Origin: an uncultured Actinomyces sp.
Lineage (GTDB): Bacteria; Actinomycetota; Actinomycetes; Actinomycetales; Actinomycetaceae
DNA: 27,722 nt
Direction of reading: 5' to 3'
Assembly (NCBI GenBank): GCA_938030835.1
Contig: CALHID010000039.1
Coordinates: 1 to 27,722 of the forward strand
In this document: in pieces, positions 15,678 through 23,081 of the stretch
How positions within the stretch are numbered: position 1 is the stretch's first letter
Layout of the letters: each line of letters begins with the position of its first letter
Translations under genes and position numbers: made by a program
Notes under the pieces: model-generated
Databases searched by the model: none
What the model saw: the letters and a program-made list of their open reading frames with translations, nothing else
Told to the model about the DNA's origin: nothing

Positions 15678-15795
15678 TTCGTGTTGAACTTGAGAGTGGC
15701 AGTGGCGCTCGCTTGGCAGTAGGCTCGCGTGTACGCGCTTCGCGTTTAACCCCCCCATCCACATGCGCACAATCCGCCTGAGGAGAGCTTCACAC

Positions 15796-17139
15796 ATGGC
15801 ATCGGAAGACTTCGATCGCACCCCACCTCAGGACATCGACGCTGAGATGTCCGTCTTGGGATCCATGATGCTCTCCAAGGAAGCTATTGCCGATGTCACC
15901 GAGGAAATTCGAGGGTCGGATTACTACAAACCCGCTCACGAAATCATCCACAACACGATCATTGATCTGATGGGGCGCGGAGAACCCGCAGATGCCGTGA
16001 CGGTGGTCGGTGAACTGCAAAGGCAGGGCGACCTGTCCAGGGTTGGCGGGGCCTCGTATATCCACAGCCTGATCGCATCGGTTCCTACCGCAGCAAACGC
16101 GGGCTACTACGCGCGAATCGTGAAAGAGCGAGCAATCTTGCGTCGCCTCGTCACTGCGGGCACGCGAGTCGTCCAACTCGGTTACGCGGACGCCGGTGGC
16201 GATGTCGATGAAATCGTCGACAAAGCCCAGGCGGAGATCTTCGCCGTCGCAGAACGCCAAGCGCAAACCGACTATGTGTCGATGGCCGAGATGTCCGAAA
16301 ACATCCTCACCGAGCTCGAAAAGATCGAACTCAACCAGGGCAAGGTCGCCGGCGTCCCCACCGGATTTGTCGACCTTGATCGAATGACCGGTGGTCTGCG
16401 AGGCGGGCAGATGATCATCGTTGCGGCGCGTCCTGCGATGGGTAAGTCCACGCTGGCACTTGATTTTTGCCGCTCCGCCTCCATCAAGCACGACATCACA
16501 TCGGTCATCTTCTCGCTGGAAATGTCCCAAAACGACATCGCCATGCGTATGCTCTCCGCCGAGTCCTCGGTCTTCATGAGCAAGATGATGAAGGGCGAGA
16601 TGACCGAACGCGATTGGCGCAAGGTTTCGGAAACGACGGGGAAGATCTCCGAAGCCCCGATCTTCGTCGACGATTCAGCGAATGTCACCATGACCGAGAT
16701 TCGCTCGAAATGCTACCGACTCAAGCAGCAGCACAATCTGGGCCTGGTCGTCGTGGACTACCTCCAGCTCATGACAACGGGTAAGCAGGTTGAATCGCGA
16801 CAGCAGGAAGTTTCAGTTCTGTCGCGAAACCTCAAGCTTCTTGCGAAGGACCTGGATATTCCGGTTGTTGCTGTCGCCCAGCTGAACCGTGGTCCCGAAG
16901 CGCGAACCGACAAGAAGCCAATGATGAGTGACCTGCGTGAATCCGGTTCGCTGGAACAGGACGCGGATATCATCATGCTTTTGCATCGTCCCGAATACTA
17001 CAATTCTGAAGATCGTCCGGGTGAAGCCGATATTATTTTGGCCAAGCATCGTAACGGTGAAACGGGAACTATTCGCGTGCTTTTCCAGGGGCACATGGCT
17101 CGCTTTGCGAACTTTACTTCGCGCGAAGAACCTGTGTAG
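15796..17139 (+). CDS. dnaB: Replicative DNA helicase DnaB
   Basis: Hexameric 5'-3' helicase that unwinds the replication fork. The 447-residue product has the N-terminal DnaB domain (ERDQ-type start DRTPPQDIDAEMSVLGSMML), the Walker A motif ARPAMGKST (211-219), the Walker B region LGLVVVDYLQLM, and the C-terminal DLRESGSLEQDADIIMLLHR. There is no intein, although some actinobacterial DnaB proteins have one at the Walker A site. I chose ATG 15796 because AGGAGA lies 9 bases upstream and the protein then begins MASEDFDRTPPQ; an ATG at 15763 would add 11 residues without a ribosome site. It follows the DnaA-box cluster. A TAGGCT hexamer at 15720-15725 is a possible -10 box. Confidence 0.98.
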   Translation: MASEDFDRTPPQDIDAEMSVLGSMMLSKEAIADVTEEIRGSDYYKPAHEIIHNTIIDLMGRGEPADAVTVVGELQRQGDLSRVGGASYIHSLIASVPTAANAGYYARIVKERAILRRLVTAGTRVVQLGYADAGGDVDEIVDKAQAEIFAVAERQAQTDYVSMAEMSENILTELEKIELNQGKVAGVPTGFVDLDRMTGGLRGGQMIIVAARPAMGKSTLALDFCRSASIKHDITSVIFSLEMSQNDIAMRMLSAESSVFMSKMMKGEMTERDWRKVSETTGKISEAPIFVDDSANVTMTEIRSKCYRLKQQHNLGLVVVDYLQLMTTGKQVESRQQEVSVLSRNLKLLAKDLDIPVVAVAQLNRGPEARTDKKPMMSDLRESGSLEQDADIIMLLHRPEYYNSEDRPGEADIILAKHRNGETGTIRVLFQGHMARFANFTSREEPV

Positions 17140-17159
17140 TTTGAAGAGTCAGGAGGGAT

Positions 17160-17714
17160 ATGTACGACTTAAACGCTTTCACGCCTGCACAAGCAGCTGA
17201 TCCCTCTTTACCTGCCGAACTGATTGCGCAACTTGCCGCCGCACGCCCTGACCTGCATGCCGTGCTCTTGGAAAACCCGAGCATGTATCCGCAGCTGCGC
17301 CAGTGGATTATTGATACGAATGCTCAGCGCGAGCCCCAGTTCGTCTACGGCTCGGGAGTTGCCGCGCCAAGTGGAGTATTTCCCTCGCAGCCTCAAGCTG
17401 ACTACTTCCCAGTCCCCGGAAGTGGCCCTGCGCCGCAGACTCAGGTCTCGCCGCAGAGCGAGGCACCGGTCCCAGGACAGTACGCCTCGGCGCAGGTTCA
17501 GGCGCCGGCCTCGGCAGTGGGGGAAGCAGTGGACTGGAGCTGGGCACAACCGCGCCAAAGCGGGCCACTTCAAGACCTCGAGGCCTTTGCGAATGGCAAG
17601 CGCGTGCGCGAACCCGGACAGGGAAGGGGCGGCTCCGCTCTTGCGTGGGGAATTGGGGCGTTTATTGCGCTCTGCGCGGGCGTGATCGCTATTGTTTGGA
17701 GCGGCGTACTTTAA
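17160..17714 (+). CDS. Small tail-anchored protein with variant-leucine-rich-like N-terminus
   Basis: A 184-residue protein. Residues 10-52 (DPSLPAELIAQLAAARPDLH, then LLENPSMYPQLRQWI) resemble the N-terminal module annotated as variant leucine-rich repeat in many actinobacterial proteins. The middle (about 60-150) is a Pro/Gln/Ser-rich disordered linker. One membrane helix closes the protein (160-182, ALAWGIGAFIALCAGVIAIV) with only a few residues after it, so it is probably tail-anchored, N-terminus in the cytoplasm. AGGAGG lies 5 bases before the ATG, and the gene starts 20 bases after dnaB, so it is likely cotranscribed. Its last 26 bases overlap the 3' end of the convergent rarD. Function unknown. 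Confidence 0.8.
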   Translation: MYDLNAFTPAQAADPSLPAELIAQLAAARPDLHAVLLENPSMYPQLRQWIIDTNAQREPQFVYGSGVAAPSGVFPSQPQADYFPVPGSGPAPQTQVSPQSEAPVPGQYASAQVQAPASAVGEAVDWSWAQPRQSGPLQDLEAFANGKRVREPGQGRGGSALAWGIGAFIALCAGVIAIVWSGVL

Positions 17715-18630
17715 GCAGACCGTCCACGCTGAGCAAGGCCAGTGCGACCCAGACGATGCCGGTTGCAATCCAGCGCGTGGGCTCCATGTGCTCGTGGAAA
17801 ATACACACGCCGATGATCAGCTGAATGCTGGGCGAGATGTACTGCAAGAACCCCAGAAGTCCAAGAGGTAGGCCCTGGGAGGCTTTGGCGAAAGTGAGCA
17901 GCGGGATGACGGTGAGGATTCCCGAACCAATCAGAAGAGCCAGGTGAAGCTGCCAGGCCATAGCTCCGTCTCCCAAGCGAGCAAGCGCGTGGAACGATGT
18001 TGCCTGGTGCGCGGCAAGGTAGATGTAGTAACCCAGAAGAATTGGGATGACCACGGCAGTTTCGATCGTCATTCCATCAAGGGGACGGACCTTGAGCGCG
18101 ACCTGTTTCTTCACAAGGGAATACAGGCCAAATGACGCGGGTAGGGCCAGTGAGATCCACGGCAAGCGCCCAAGGCCGACAATAATGACCGCAACAGCGA
18201 TCACGCCCAAAACTAATGCGACCCCCTGAAGGCGCGAGATTTTCTCGCGCAAGACGATCATGCCCAGGGCAACGGTCAATAGGGGGTTGATGTAATAGCC
18301 CAGTGCGGCGTCGGTCGTGTGTCCAATGAGCACTGCGTATATATAGGTCGTCCAGTTGATGACGACAAGGAATCCCGCTGCGACCAGAGGCCATGCGATT
18401 GAGGGGTCGTGGACAATGCGCCACACTCGCGGCAGTGAGCGGGTCAATGCCAAGGTGATGAAGCAGGCAAGGAAGGCCCACAGCGCGCGGTGGACGATGA
18501 TCTCTAGGGAACCTGCGGGATCAAGAAGGTGGAAATAGAGCGGGAAGAAACCCCATAAGACATGGGTACCAATACCTAGTGCAAGGTACTTACCGAAGTG
18601 CTCGTGTCGTGTGGGATGTTCGCTGGCCAT
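17689..18630 (-). CDS. rarD: RarD-type EamA family transporter
   Basis: A 313-residue integral membrane protein of the drug/metabolite transporter superfamily, with about 10 helices. The RarD subgroup signature is clear: GIGTHVLWGFFPLYFHLLDP, EIIVHRALWAF, NWTTYIYAV, LGYYINPLLTVALGM, and the C-terminal GLLGFLQYISPSIQLIIGV. Substrate unknown; E. coli RarD is named for chloramphenicol sensitivity. The ATG at 18628-18630 has no ribosome site, but TACCCT lies exactly 6 bases upstream (18637-18642, minus strand), suggesting a leaderless transcript. It is convergent with and overlaps the tail-anchored protein gene, and divergent from a GNAT gene 74 bases away. Confidence 0.95.
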   Translation of the reverse strand: MASEHPTRHEHFGKYLALGIGTHVLWGFFPLYFHLLDPAGSLEIIVHRALWAFLACFITLALTRSLPRVWRIVHDPSIAWPLVAAGFLVVINWTTYIYAVLIGHTTDAALGYYINPLLTVALGMIVLREKISRLQGVALVLGVIAVAVIIVGLGRLPWISLALPASFGLYSLVKKQVALKVRPLDGMTIETAVVIPILLGYYIYLAAHQATSFHALARLGDGAMAWQLHLALLIGSGILTVIPLLTFAKASQGLPLGLLGFLQYISPSIQLIIGVCIFHEHMEPTRWIATGIVWVALALLSVDGLLKVRRSKQ

Positions 18631-18636
18631 AAATGC

Positions 18637-18698
18637 AGGGTATCGGTTTGGGTAGGGAGGTGCCCGGTGGCGCGTTCGATTTTTGTGTGGGCTACCCT
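18637..18698. promoter_or_regulatory. Back-to-back leaderless promoters for rarD and the GNAT gene
   Basis: TACCCT occurs twice: on the minus strand at 18637-18642, 6 bases before the rarD ATG, and on the plus strand at 18693-18698, 6 bases before the GNAT ATG at 18705. Neither has a good -35 box. The same hexamer and spacing on both sides make a shared promoter type likely. Confidence 0.5.
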
Positions 18699-18704
18699 GA
18701 TGGC

Positions 18705-19199
18705 ATGTTCATTCGCCCTGCCACTACTAATGATGTGGATTTCATCGAGTCTGCTTTTGATCATGCTCGGGAATTCATGCGGGCGAACGGTAACCCGACG
18801 CAGTGGCCCAGCGATTACCCCAACCGCAGTGATGCGCTCAGGGATATTGAAAGAGGCGAGTGCTTCCTTGTTTGTGATGAACAGGGGCCTTTGGCAGTGT
18901 TTAGTTTCGCTCGCGGGCCGGAAGAGGAGTATTCCCAGATTGATGGGGCCTGGCACTTCGATGATGAGTATGGCGTGATCCATCGCCTTGCCAGCGTCCG
19001 AGGCCGTGGGGTCACTCGCGTGGTCATGGACTTTTGCGCGGGGCGAGTTCCGTATTTGCGCTGTGATACGCACCTTGATAATGCGCCGATGCGTCGAGCG
19101 CTGGAGGCTTATGGCTTTGAGCCGTGCGGGATGATTGCGGTACGAGGCCAGTGCCCGCGAATTGCCTACGATGGGTTGTTTTCTCAAATATCGAAATAG
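18705..19199 (+). CDS. GNAT family N-acetyltransferase
   Basis: A 164-residue acetyl-CoA-dependent acetyltransferase. It begins MFIRPATTNDVDFIESAFD and shows the acetyl-CoA pyrophosphate-binding loop as SVRGRGVTRVVMDF. Later come DTHLDNAPMRRALEAYGF and CG(M)I, the usual end of a GNAT domain in this subgroup. The acceptor substrate is unknown. I chose the ATG at 18705 because the domain starts there and a TACCCT box lies 6 bases upstream; the frame stays open back to 18633, but those residues are not conserved in GNAT proteins. It is divergent from rarD and 77 bases upstream of the exported-protein gene. Confidence 0.9.
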   Translation: MFIRPATTNDVDFIESAFDHAREFMRANGNPTQWPSDYPNRSDALRDIERGECFLVCDEQGPLAVFSFARGPEEEYSQIDGAWHFDDEYGVIHRLASVRGRGVTRVVMDFCAGRVPYLRCDTHLDNAPMRRALEAYGFEPCGMIAVRGQCPRIAYDGLFSQISK

Positions 19200-19213
19200 T
19201 ATTGAGTAATTAC

Positions 19214-19254
19214 TTGCTGAATCAGCTTTCTTCGTTAGGCTGAGGTTGACCTCA
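19214..19254 (+). promoter_or_regulatory. Promoter with dyad sites before the exported-protein gene
   Basis: A -35-like TTGCTG (19214-19219), 16-base spacer and -10-like TAGGCT (19236-19241) are followed directly by the palindrome TGAGGT-TG-ACCTCA (19241-19254). A second dyad, GCTGA-A-TCAGC (19216-19226), sits between the two boxes. The placement suits a repressor site; the regulator is unknown. Confidence 0.45.
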
Positions 19255-19276
19255 ACGACGGCGAGGAGGTGTGGTG

Positions 19277-20416
19277 ATGTCTGATTCGCAATCCGCGCGT
19301 GGAGTACGGGGACGGCGCATGAAGTTTTTTTGGCGTGTGGTTGTGGTGCTTGTGTGCGCTGTTGTGGGTTTTTTTGTGTTTTCGTTTTATGCGTTGTTGC
19401 ATGATGATGGTTTGCCGTCGATGGATGGGCGTCTTCCTTTGGAGAAGCGTGTGTCGATTGAGGCGTTTCAGCGTGATGTGGAGCCGCATATTCTCTCTGC
19501 CCGGCAGGCACTGTTTGAAAATACCGGTGGAGTACGTCCCTATTCGGAGGGCAGTAGGATAAGTACGGCTGTGGGTGAGTCGTGGACTTTGTATAGTCAG
19601 AACACCGATGGGGCTAAAGTGTCTGTGGACGCAGTCTACGAGGTCATGCGTGATTATGTGGAACCGCAAGGTTACGTGCTTGCTTTAGATAGTATGAGCA
19701 AGGATGGTAGGCATGTCTTTGTCTGGCGCGACTATGACAATGGCGGAACAGTCGATGTGAATATCAATGGGGATTGGACGAGTTTTGCTTATGAGAGTGG
19801 GGCTCGTCCTTCTGATGGTTCTGTGCCTGATCCGCGGGTGTTGATTCCTAATGATTCTCGGGATATTGCTGGATACGTGAGTGATAGTCTTCCCAGCGTT
19901 CGGTATTTGGATGGGGATGCACCTGAATTTCCAGAGACTGATGGCAGTGAGTTGGAGAAAGAACGTCAGTCGATTGAGGTGTTTGAGCGTGAGGTTGAGC
20001 CGGGGATTTTGAGTTTCAGAGACGAAATCGTTGGTGATTCACCGTATTACGTGGCTCGTAGCAGCCCCAGCAAGATGGAAACGAGGGAGAGCTATCCCGC
20101 TCCAGAGTATTGGCTTGAGAGTCAGCGTGTTCAGTGTGGTCCGCGTGATGTGGGGCGGGTTATTGAGATGGGGAATGCTCATTTGAATCCGCTGGGTTTT
20201 GTGTTGGTGTATGACTATGCCAGTTCGGTACCTGGGGTCGGTCACTATCTTGCGTGGAAGGATGAGAAGAATGGTGGGATTGTGACCGTTATTCTTCGCC
20301 AGGAGAACACGGAATTTAGTTATGAGATTGGGGCTCGTCCTTCTGATGGTTCTGTTTCTGACCCGACGGTGTTGATTCCTAACGACCACCGCGACCTACC
20401 AGACCCCCTCGCGTAG
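19277..20416 (+). CDS. Exported or membrane-anchored protein with internal duplication, function unknown
   Basis: I do not recognise this 379-residue protein. After a basic N-terminus (RGVRGRRMKFFWR) comes one hydrophobic segment (about 20-40, VVVVLVCAVVGFFVFSFYAL), so the rest is probably outside the cell, anchored by that helix. Two related modules follow, at about 55-200 and 230-377. Each starts with a pattern like SIExFxRxVEPxILS and ends with the same GARPSDGS-x-DP-x-VLIPND. No Cys sits where a lipobox would need it. GAGGAGG lies 7 bases before the ATG at 19277; a GTG at 19271 is less likely. The gene is T-rich on the coding strand and lower in GC than its neighbours, a sign of lineage-specific or acquired origin. 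It ends convergent with a GNAT gene. Confidence 0.75.
   Translation: MSDSQSARGVRGRRMKFFWRVVVVLVCAVVGFFVFSFYALLHDDGLPSMDGRLPLEKRVSIEAFQRDVEPHILSARQALFENTGGVRPYSEGSRISTAVGESWTLYSQNTDGAKVSVDAVYEVMRDYVEPQGYVLALDSMSKDGRHVFVWRDYDNGGTVDVNINGDWTSFAYESGARPSDGSVPDPRVLIPNDSRDIAGYVSDSLPSVRYLDGDAPEFPETDGSELEKERQSIEVFEREVEPGILSFRDEIVGDSPYYVARSSPSKMETRESYPAPEYWLESQRVQCGPRDVGRVIEMGNAHLNPLGFVLVYDYASSVPGVGHYLAWKDEKNGGIVTVILRQENTEFSYEIGARPSDGSVSDPTVLIPNDHRDLPDPLA
19791..20355 (+). repeat. Direct repeat inside the exported-protein gene
   Basis: 34 bases at 19791-19824 recur at 20322-20355 with a single mismatch, 531 bases (177 codons) apart. They encode the shared GARPSDGS motif. Near-identity at DNA level suggests a recent duplication or gene conversion between the two modules. 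Confidence 0.85.
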
Positions 20417-20437
20417 CCGCGGCTGCGGCCTCGGCTA
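20414..20437. terminator. Convergent hairpin carrying both stop codons
   Basis: TAGCCG and CGGCTA arms, with an inner GGC/GCC pairing, one C-T mismatch and a 4-base loop. The outer TAG of each arm is the stop codon of the gene on that strand (20414-20416 plus, 20435-20437 minus). There is no T-run, so termination strength is uncertain. Confidence 0.6.
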
Positions 20438-21055
20438 TTCCCTAATACCGACGTGAATGGTGGGAATGTAGACCGGTATGGCCAGTGACGCAAGAAGCTC
20501 CTCAAGGCTACTGCGTAAAACCCCTAGATCTGCATAGTGCATTCCCTGATGCGCTTCGCCTGGAAGACGAGAGGGAAGATAGCGCAAAACCTCGTACTGA
20601 TCGCCTTCATAGTCCGTATACAATCCGGTTTCGACGAAGCCATTGCGCTGATAGAAGGCCAGTCGCCTTTCGCGCTGATGGAAATTAGAGGCATCGGTAG
20701 TCATTGGCTCGATTTCCAAAGCAATGGCAAAACCGGGGAAATGCTCCTTCAACTGGTCAAGAATTCGTGTTCCATATCCCCGCGAGCGAACCGCGGGATT
20801 CGTCGCTAAAAACACGACAAAAAGCAAATCATCTGAGTGAATAGTGAAAGTCACTCCGCAAAAGCCCAAGGGCTCTTCCGGATCAAAATACGCAGTGAAA
20901 TCAATAGAACGGCGTAGTGCAAGCGCATTCATCACCCATTCAGGAATGAGTTCGGCGGGTGGAAAGGCCTCGGCAAGGAGGCGACGAACCTGCGGGTAGA
21001 AGTGGGGATGACGGCGGACGGGCAAAGCGATAAGAGATGACTCGCTTGAACTCAC
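20435..21055 (-). CDS. GNAT family N-acetyltransferase
   Basis: A 206-residue acetyltransferase. The core includes FCGVTFTIHSDDLLFVVFLAT, the acetyl-CoA loop VRSRGYGTRILDQL and the RRLAFYQRNGFVETG signature near the end of the GNAT fold. About 50 further residues follow, ending at a shared stop-codon hairpin. The acceptor is unknown. The start is GTG 21053-21055. GGAAGG abuts it, which is too close, while TAGTAT lies exactly 6 bases upstream, so a leaderless transcript is likely. It is divergent from the ABC exporter operon and might share its regulatory region. Confidence 0.9.
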   Translation of the reverse strand: MSSSESSLIALPVRRHPHFYPQVRRLLAEAFPPAELIPEWVMNALALRRSIDFTAYFDPEEPLGFCGVTFTIHSDDLLFVVFLATNPAVRSRGYGTRILDQLKEHFPGFAIALEIEPMTTDASNFHQRERRLAFYQRNGFVETGLYTDYEGDQYEVLRYLPSRLPGEAHQGMHYADLGVLRSSLEELLASLAIPVYIPTIHVGIRE

Positions 21056-21061
21056 CCTTCC

Positions 21062-21067
21062 ATACTA
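21062..21067 (-). promoter_or_regulatory. Predicted leaderless -10 box of the second GNAT gene
   Basis: TAGTAT on the minus strand, 6 bases before the GTG start codon. No clear -35 box is seen at 17-18 bases further upstream. Confidence 0.45.
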
Positions 21068-21090
21068 AATTTCACCCGCATCGGCTGCCT

Positions 21091-21166
21091 CATGACAATT
21101 GTCATGTGAAACTTCGTAAAAACGACACTGTTGTCGATGTCCCTCACATGCTTGACTTAAAGCATG
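21091..21166. promoter_or_regulatory. Three dyads in the divergent GNAT / ABC exporter control region
   Basis: A perfect 16-bp palindrome CATGACAATTGTCATG (21091-21106) is followed by CGACA-CTGT-TGTCG (21123-21136) and CATGCTT-GACTTA-AAGCATG (21147-21166), whose right arm contains the ATG of the ABC ATPase gene. The first has the TGACA-N2-TGTCA form expected of a dimeric NarL/DesR-type regulator, and such a regulator is encoded downstream. Confidence 0.6.
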
Positions 21167-22150
21167 AACACGGACACTCAAACCACGACCCCAGTGATCC
21201 TTGCGAAAGACCTGGTGAAGACCTACGGGAATGTGCACGCACTCAAGGGCATGAACCTGCGCGTTGATTCCGGTGAAATCGTTGCTTTCCTTGGCCGAAA
21301 TGGCGCTGGAAAAAGCACAACAATTGACATCATTCTTGGCCTTCAACAGGCAGATAGCGGAAGCGTTGAAGTTTTCGGCATGAGTGCCAAAGAAGCAATC
21401 CGCCGCGGCCTGATCGGTGTTGTTCTTCAATCGGGTTCGCTTCCTGGTGACTACAGCGTCGCAGAAATCCTCAAACTCTTCTCGCGCGTCTACAAGCGCA
21501 CCCAGTCCATTGACCCCCTTGTCGAGGAAACCCACCTTGGTCACCTTCTTGGCTGCAAAATCCGCAAGCTCTCCGGTGGTGAGCAGAAACGCGTCCGCCT
21601 AGCAATGGCACTAATTCCTGACCCAGAACTCATCATTCTCGACGAACCGACCGCCGGATTGGACGTCACCATGCGCAAGGAGTTCTGGGATCTCATGAGC
21701 ACCCAGGCCTCGAAAGGCAAGACGATCCTTTTCGCCACCCACTACCTGGCCGAGGCGCAGGACTACGCTCAGCGTACGGTCATCGTCAATGCGGGCCGCG
21801 TGAGCGCCGACGCCCCCACCGAAGAAATCCGCCGAGCGCACTCGTCGACGCGCCTTGCCTTCTCTATTCCTTCTTCCTCTCTTGAGGGTGTGCGCGCTGG
21901 ACTGGCCGCGCGTGCGGCTGAGCTTGGGACAGTGTGGGAGCTTTCCGATATTGCCGAGGTCGATTCCCCCGATTCCGTCCCCGCTTCCTTGAGCGAAGAG
22001 GACTTGGCTGCCGATCACTGGCTACGCGTGGAGTTCCACACGACCTTCTCTGACGAGGCCGCTCGGCACATCGTCGCCATTCCCCAGGCATGCGAATTCG
22101 AGGTTGTTTTCTCGAGCCTCGAGGATGTTTTCGCCGAGCTCACGCAGTAG
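21164..22150 (+). CDS. ABC-2 type exporter, ATP-binding subunit
   Basis: The energy subunit of a two-gene exporter. The 328-residue product has Walker A GRNGAGKST (44-52), a Q-loop in VVLQSG, the signature LSGGEQKRV, Walker B LIILDEPTAGLD and the switch His in FATHYLAEA. The last 90 or so residues form the extra C-terminal domain common in drug and antibiotic exporters. It pairs with the permease gene 65 bases downstream and with the two-component system after that; such groupings usually export peptides or drugs, or respond to membrane stress. There is no ribosome site before the ATG. Either translation starts on a leaderless RNA (TTGACT lies 6 bases upstream) or the overlapping inverted repeat is involved. 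Confidence 0.95.
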   Translation: MNTDTQTTTPVILAKDLVKTYGNVHALKGMNLRVDSGEIVAFLGRNGAGKSTTIDIILGLQQADSGSVEVFGMSAKEAIRRGLIGVVLQSGSLPGDYSVAEILKLFSRVYKRTQSIDPLVEETHLGHLLGCKIRKLSGGEQKRVRLAMALIPDPELIILDEPTAGLDVTMRKEFWDLMSTQASKGKTILFATHYLAEAQDYAQRTVIVNAGRVSADAPTEEIRRAHSSTRLAFSIPSSSLEGVRAGLAARAAELGTVWELSDIAEVDSPDSVPASLSEEDLAADHWLRVEFHTTFSDEAARHIVAIPQACEFEVVFSSLEDVFAELTQ

Positions 22151-22215
22151 AACGCAGGGCACGAAGTCCTGTCTTTCACTTTGGCCACCTCGCACCTCTT
22201 CTTTAAGGATTCACA

Positions 22216-23016
22216 ATGACGACTCACACTCACGCAGCAACAAACCCCTGGATCAGCCGCCGGGCACTGAGCTCCTGGCAGGGCTTTGGGCTTCTCACCT
22301 GGAAGTCATTCCTGAAGCTGGTTCTCAATCCCGCCATGTTCGCCTTTGCGCTGATCCTTCCGATCTTCATGTACATGATGTTTGGAGCCGGACAGGAGTA
22401 CTCGAAAGAGTGGGCGATCAATGCAAATATTGGCGCAACGGTTTTGGTGTCAATGACCCTGTACGGCGTAATGATCGCTGCCGCATCGGCTGCAACCGTT
22501 GTCGCCCTTGAGCGCACCTCTGGAATCTCGAGGCTCTTTGCACTGTCCCCCGTGGGTTCGGGCGCCTTCATCTTTTCCCGTTTGATCGCGGCGATCTCCA
22601 TGAGTGCCCTGGTTATTGTCATTACCTATACCTTCGGATACGCGACCGGAGCACGAATGAGACCCGAGGCCTGGGTTGAAAGTGGACTCATCACCTTGGC
22701 TGCATCGGTGATTTCCGCGGCCCTTGGTCTGGCGCTGGCCTTCCTCATGCGCTCAGATACTGCCTTCGCAGTGATCAATGGTGTCGTTGTCTTGGGTGCT
22801 TTCCTTGCGGGAATGTTCATTCCGATCGAATCCATGGGGTCGATTTTTAAGACGCTCGCGCCCTATAGCCCCTTCTATGGACTCTTCAACCTCTCGCAGC
22901 TACCCCTGTACGGTTTCGATAATTTCGAGTGGAAGTGGGTGATTTCCACGGTCGCGTGGCTTATTCCCATGGCACTGCTTGCGATCTGGGCACAGCGCAG
23001 GGACACTGATCGCTAA
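22216..23016 (+). CDS. ABC-2 type exporter, permease subunit
   Basis: The membrane subunit of the exporter: 266 residues with six predicted helices. It opens with a cytoplasmic stretch (about 1-37), then a first helix around PAMFAFALILPIFMYMMFGAG. The central helices lie around ATVLVSMTLYGVMIAAASAAT and ALVIVITYTFGYATG. The conserved ABC-2 segment FLAGMFIPIESMGSIFKTLA and the amphipathic APYSPFYGLFNL precede the last helix. AAGGA lies 7 bases before the ATG. It is cotranscribed with the ATPase and probably with the kinase gene 65 bases on. Confidence 0.93.
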   Translation: MTTHTHAATNPWISRRALSSWQGFGLLTWKSFLKLVLNPAMFAFALILPIFMYMMFGAGQEYSKEWAINANIGATVLVSMTLYGVMIAAASAATVVALERTSGISRLFALSPVGSGAFIFSRLIAAISMSALVIVITYTFGYATGARMRPEAWVESGLITLAASVISAALGLALAFLMRSDTAFAVINGVVVLGAFLAGMFIPIESMGSIFKTLAPYSPFYGLFNLSQLPLYGFDNFEWKWVISTVAWLIPMALLAIWAQRRDTDR

Positions 23017-23081
23017 GAAGTCCGGCGCAGTCGGGCGCGCTCTCGCACTACTTTTAACGCAATTACTGGGGAAGGACAGGA

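Noticed and set aside
15500..15790. Chromosomal origin oriC
   Set aside because: The DnaA boxes are convincing, but neither dnaA nor dnaN is nearby and no AT-rich unwinding tract is visible, so only a DnaA-binding cluster is claimed.
15790..16530. Open frame antisense to dnaB
   Set aside because: It is a shadow of the DnaB reading frame, with no ribosome site and no recognisable motifs.
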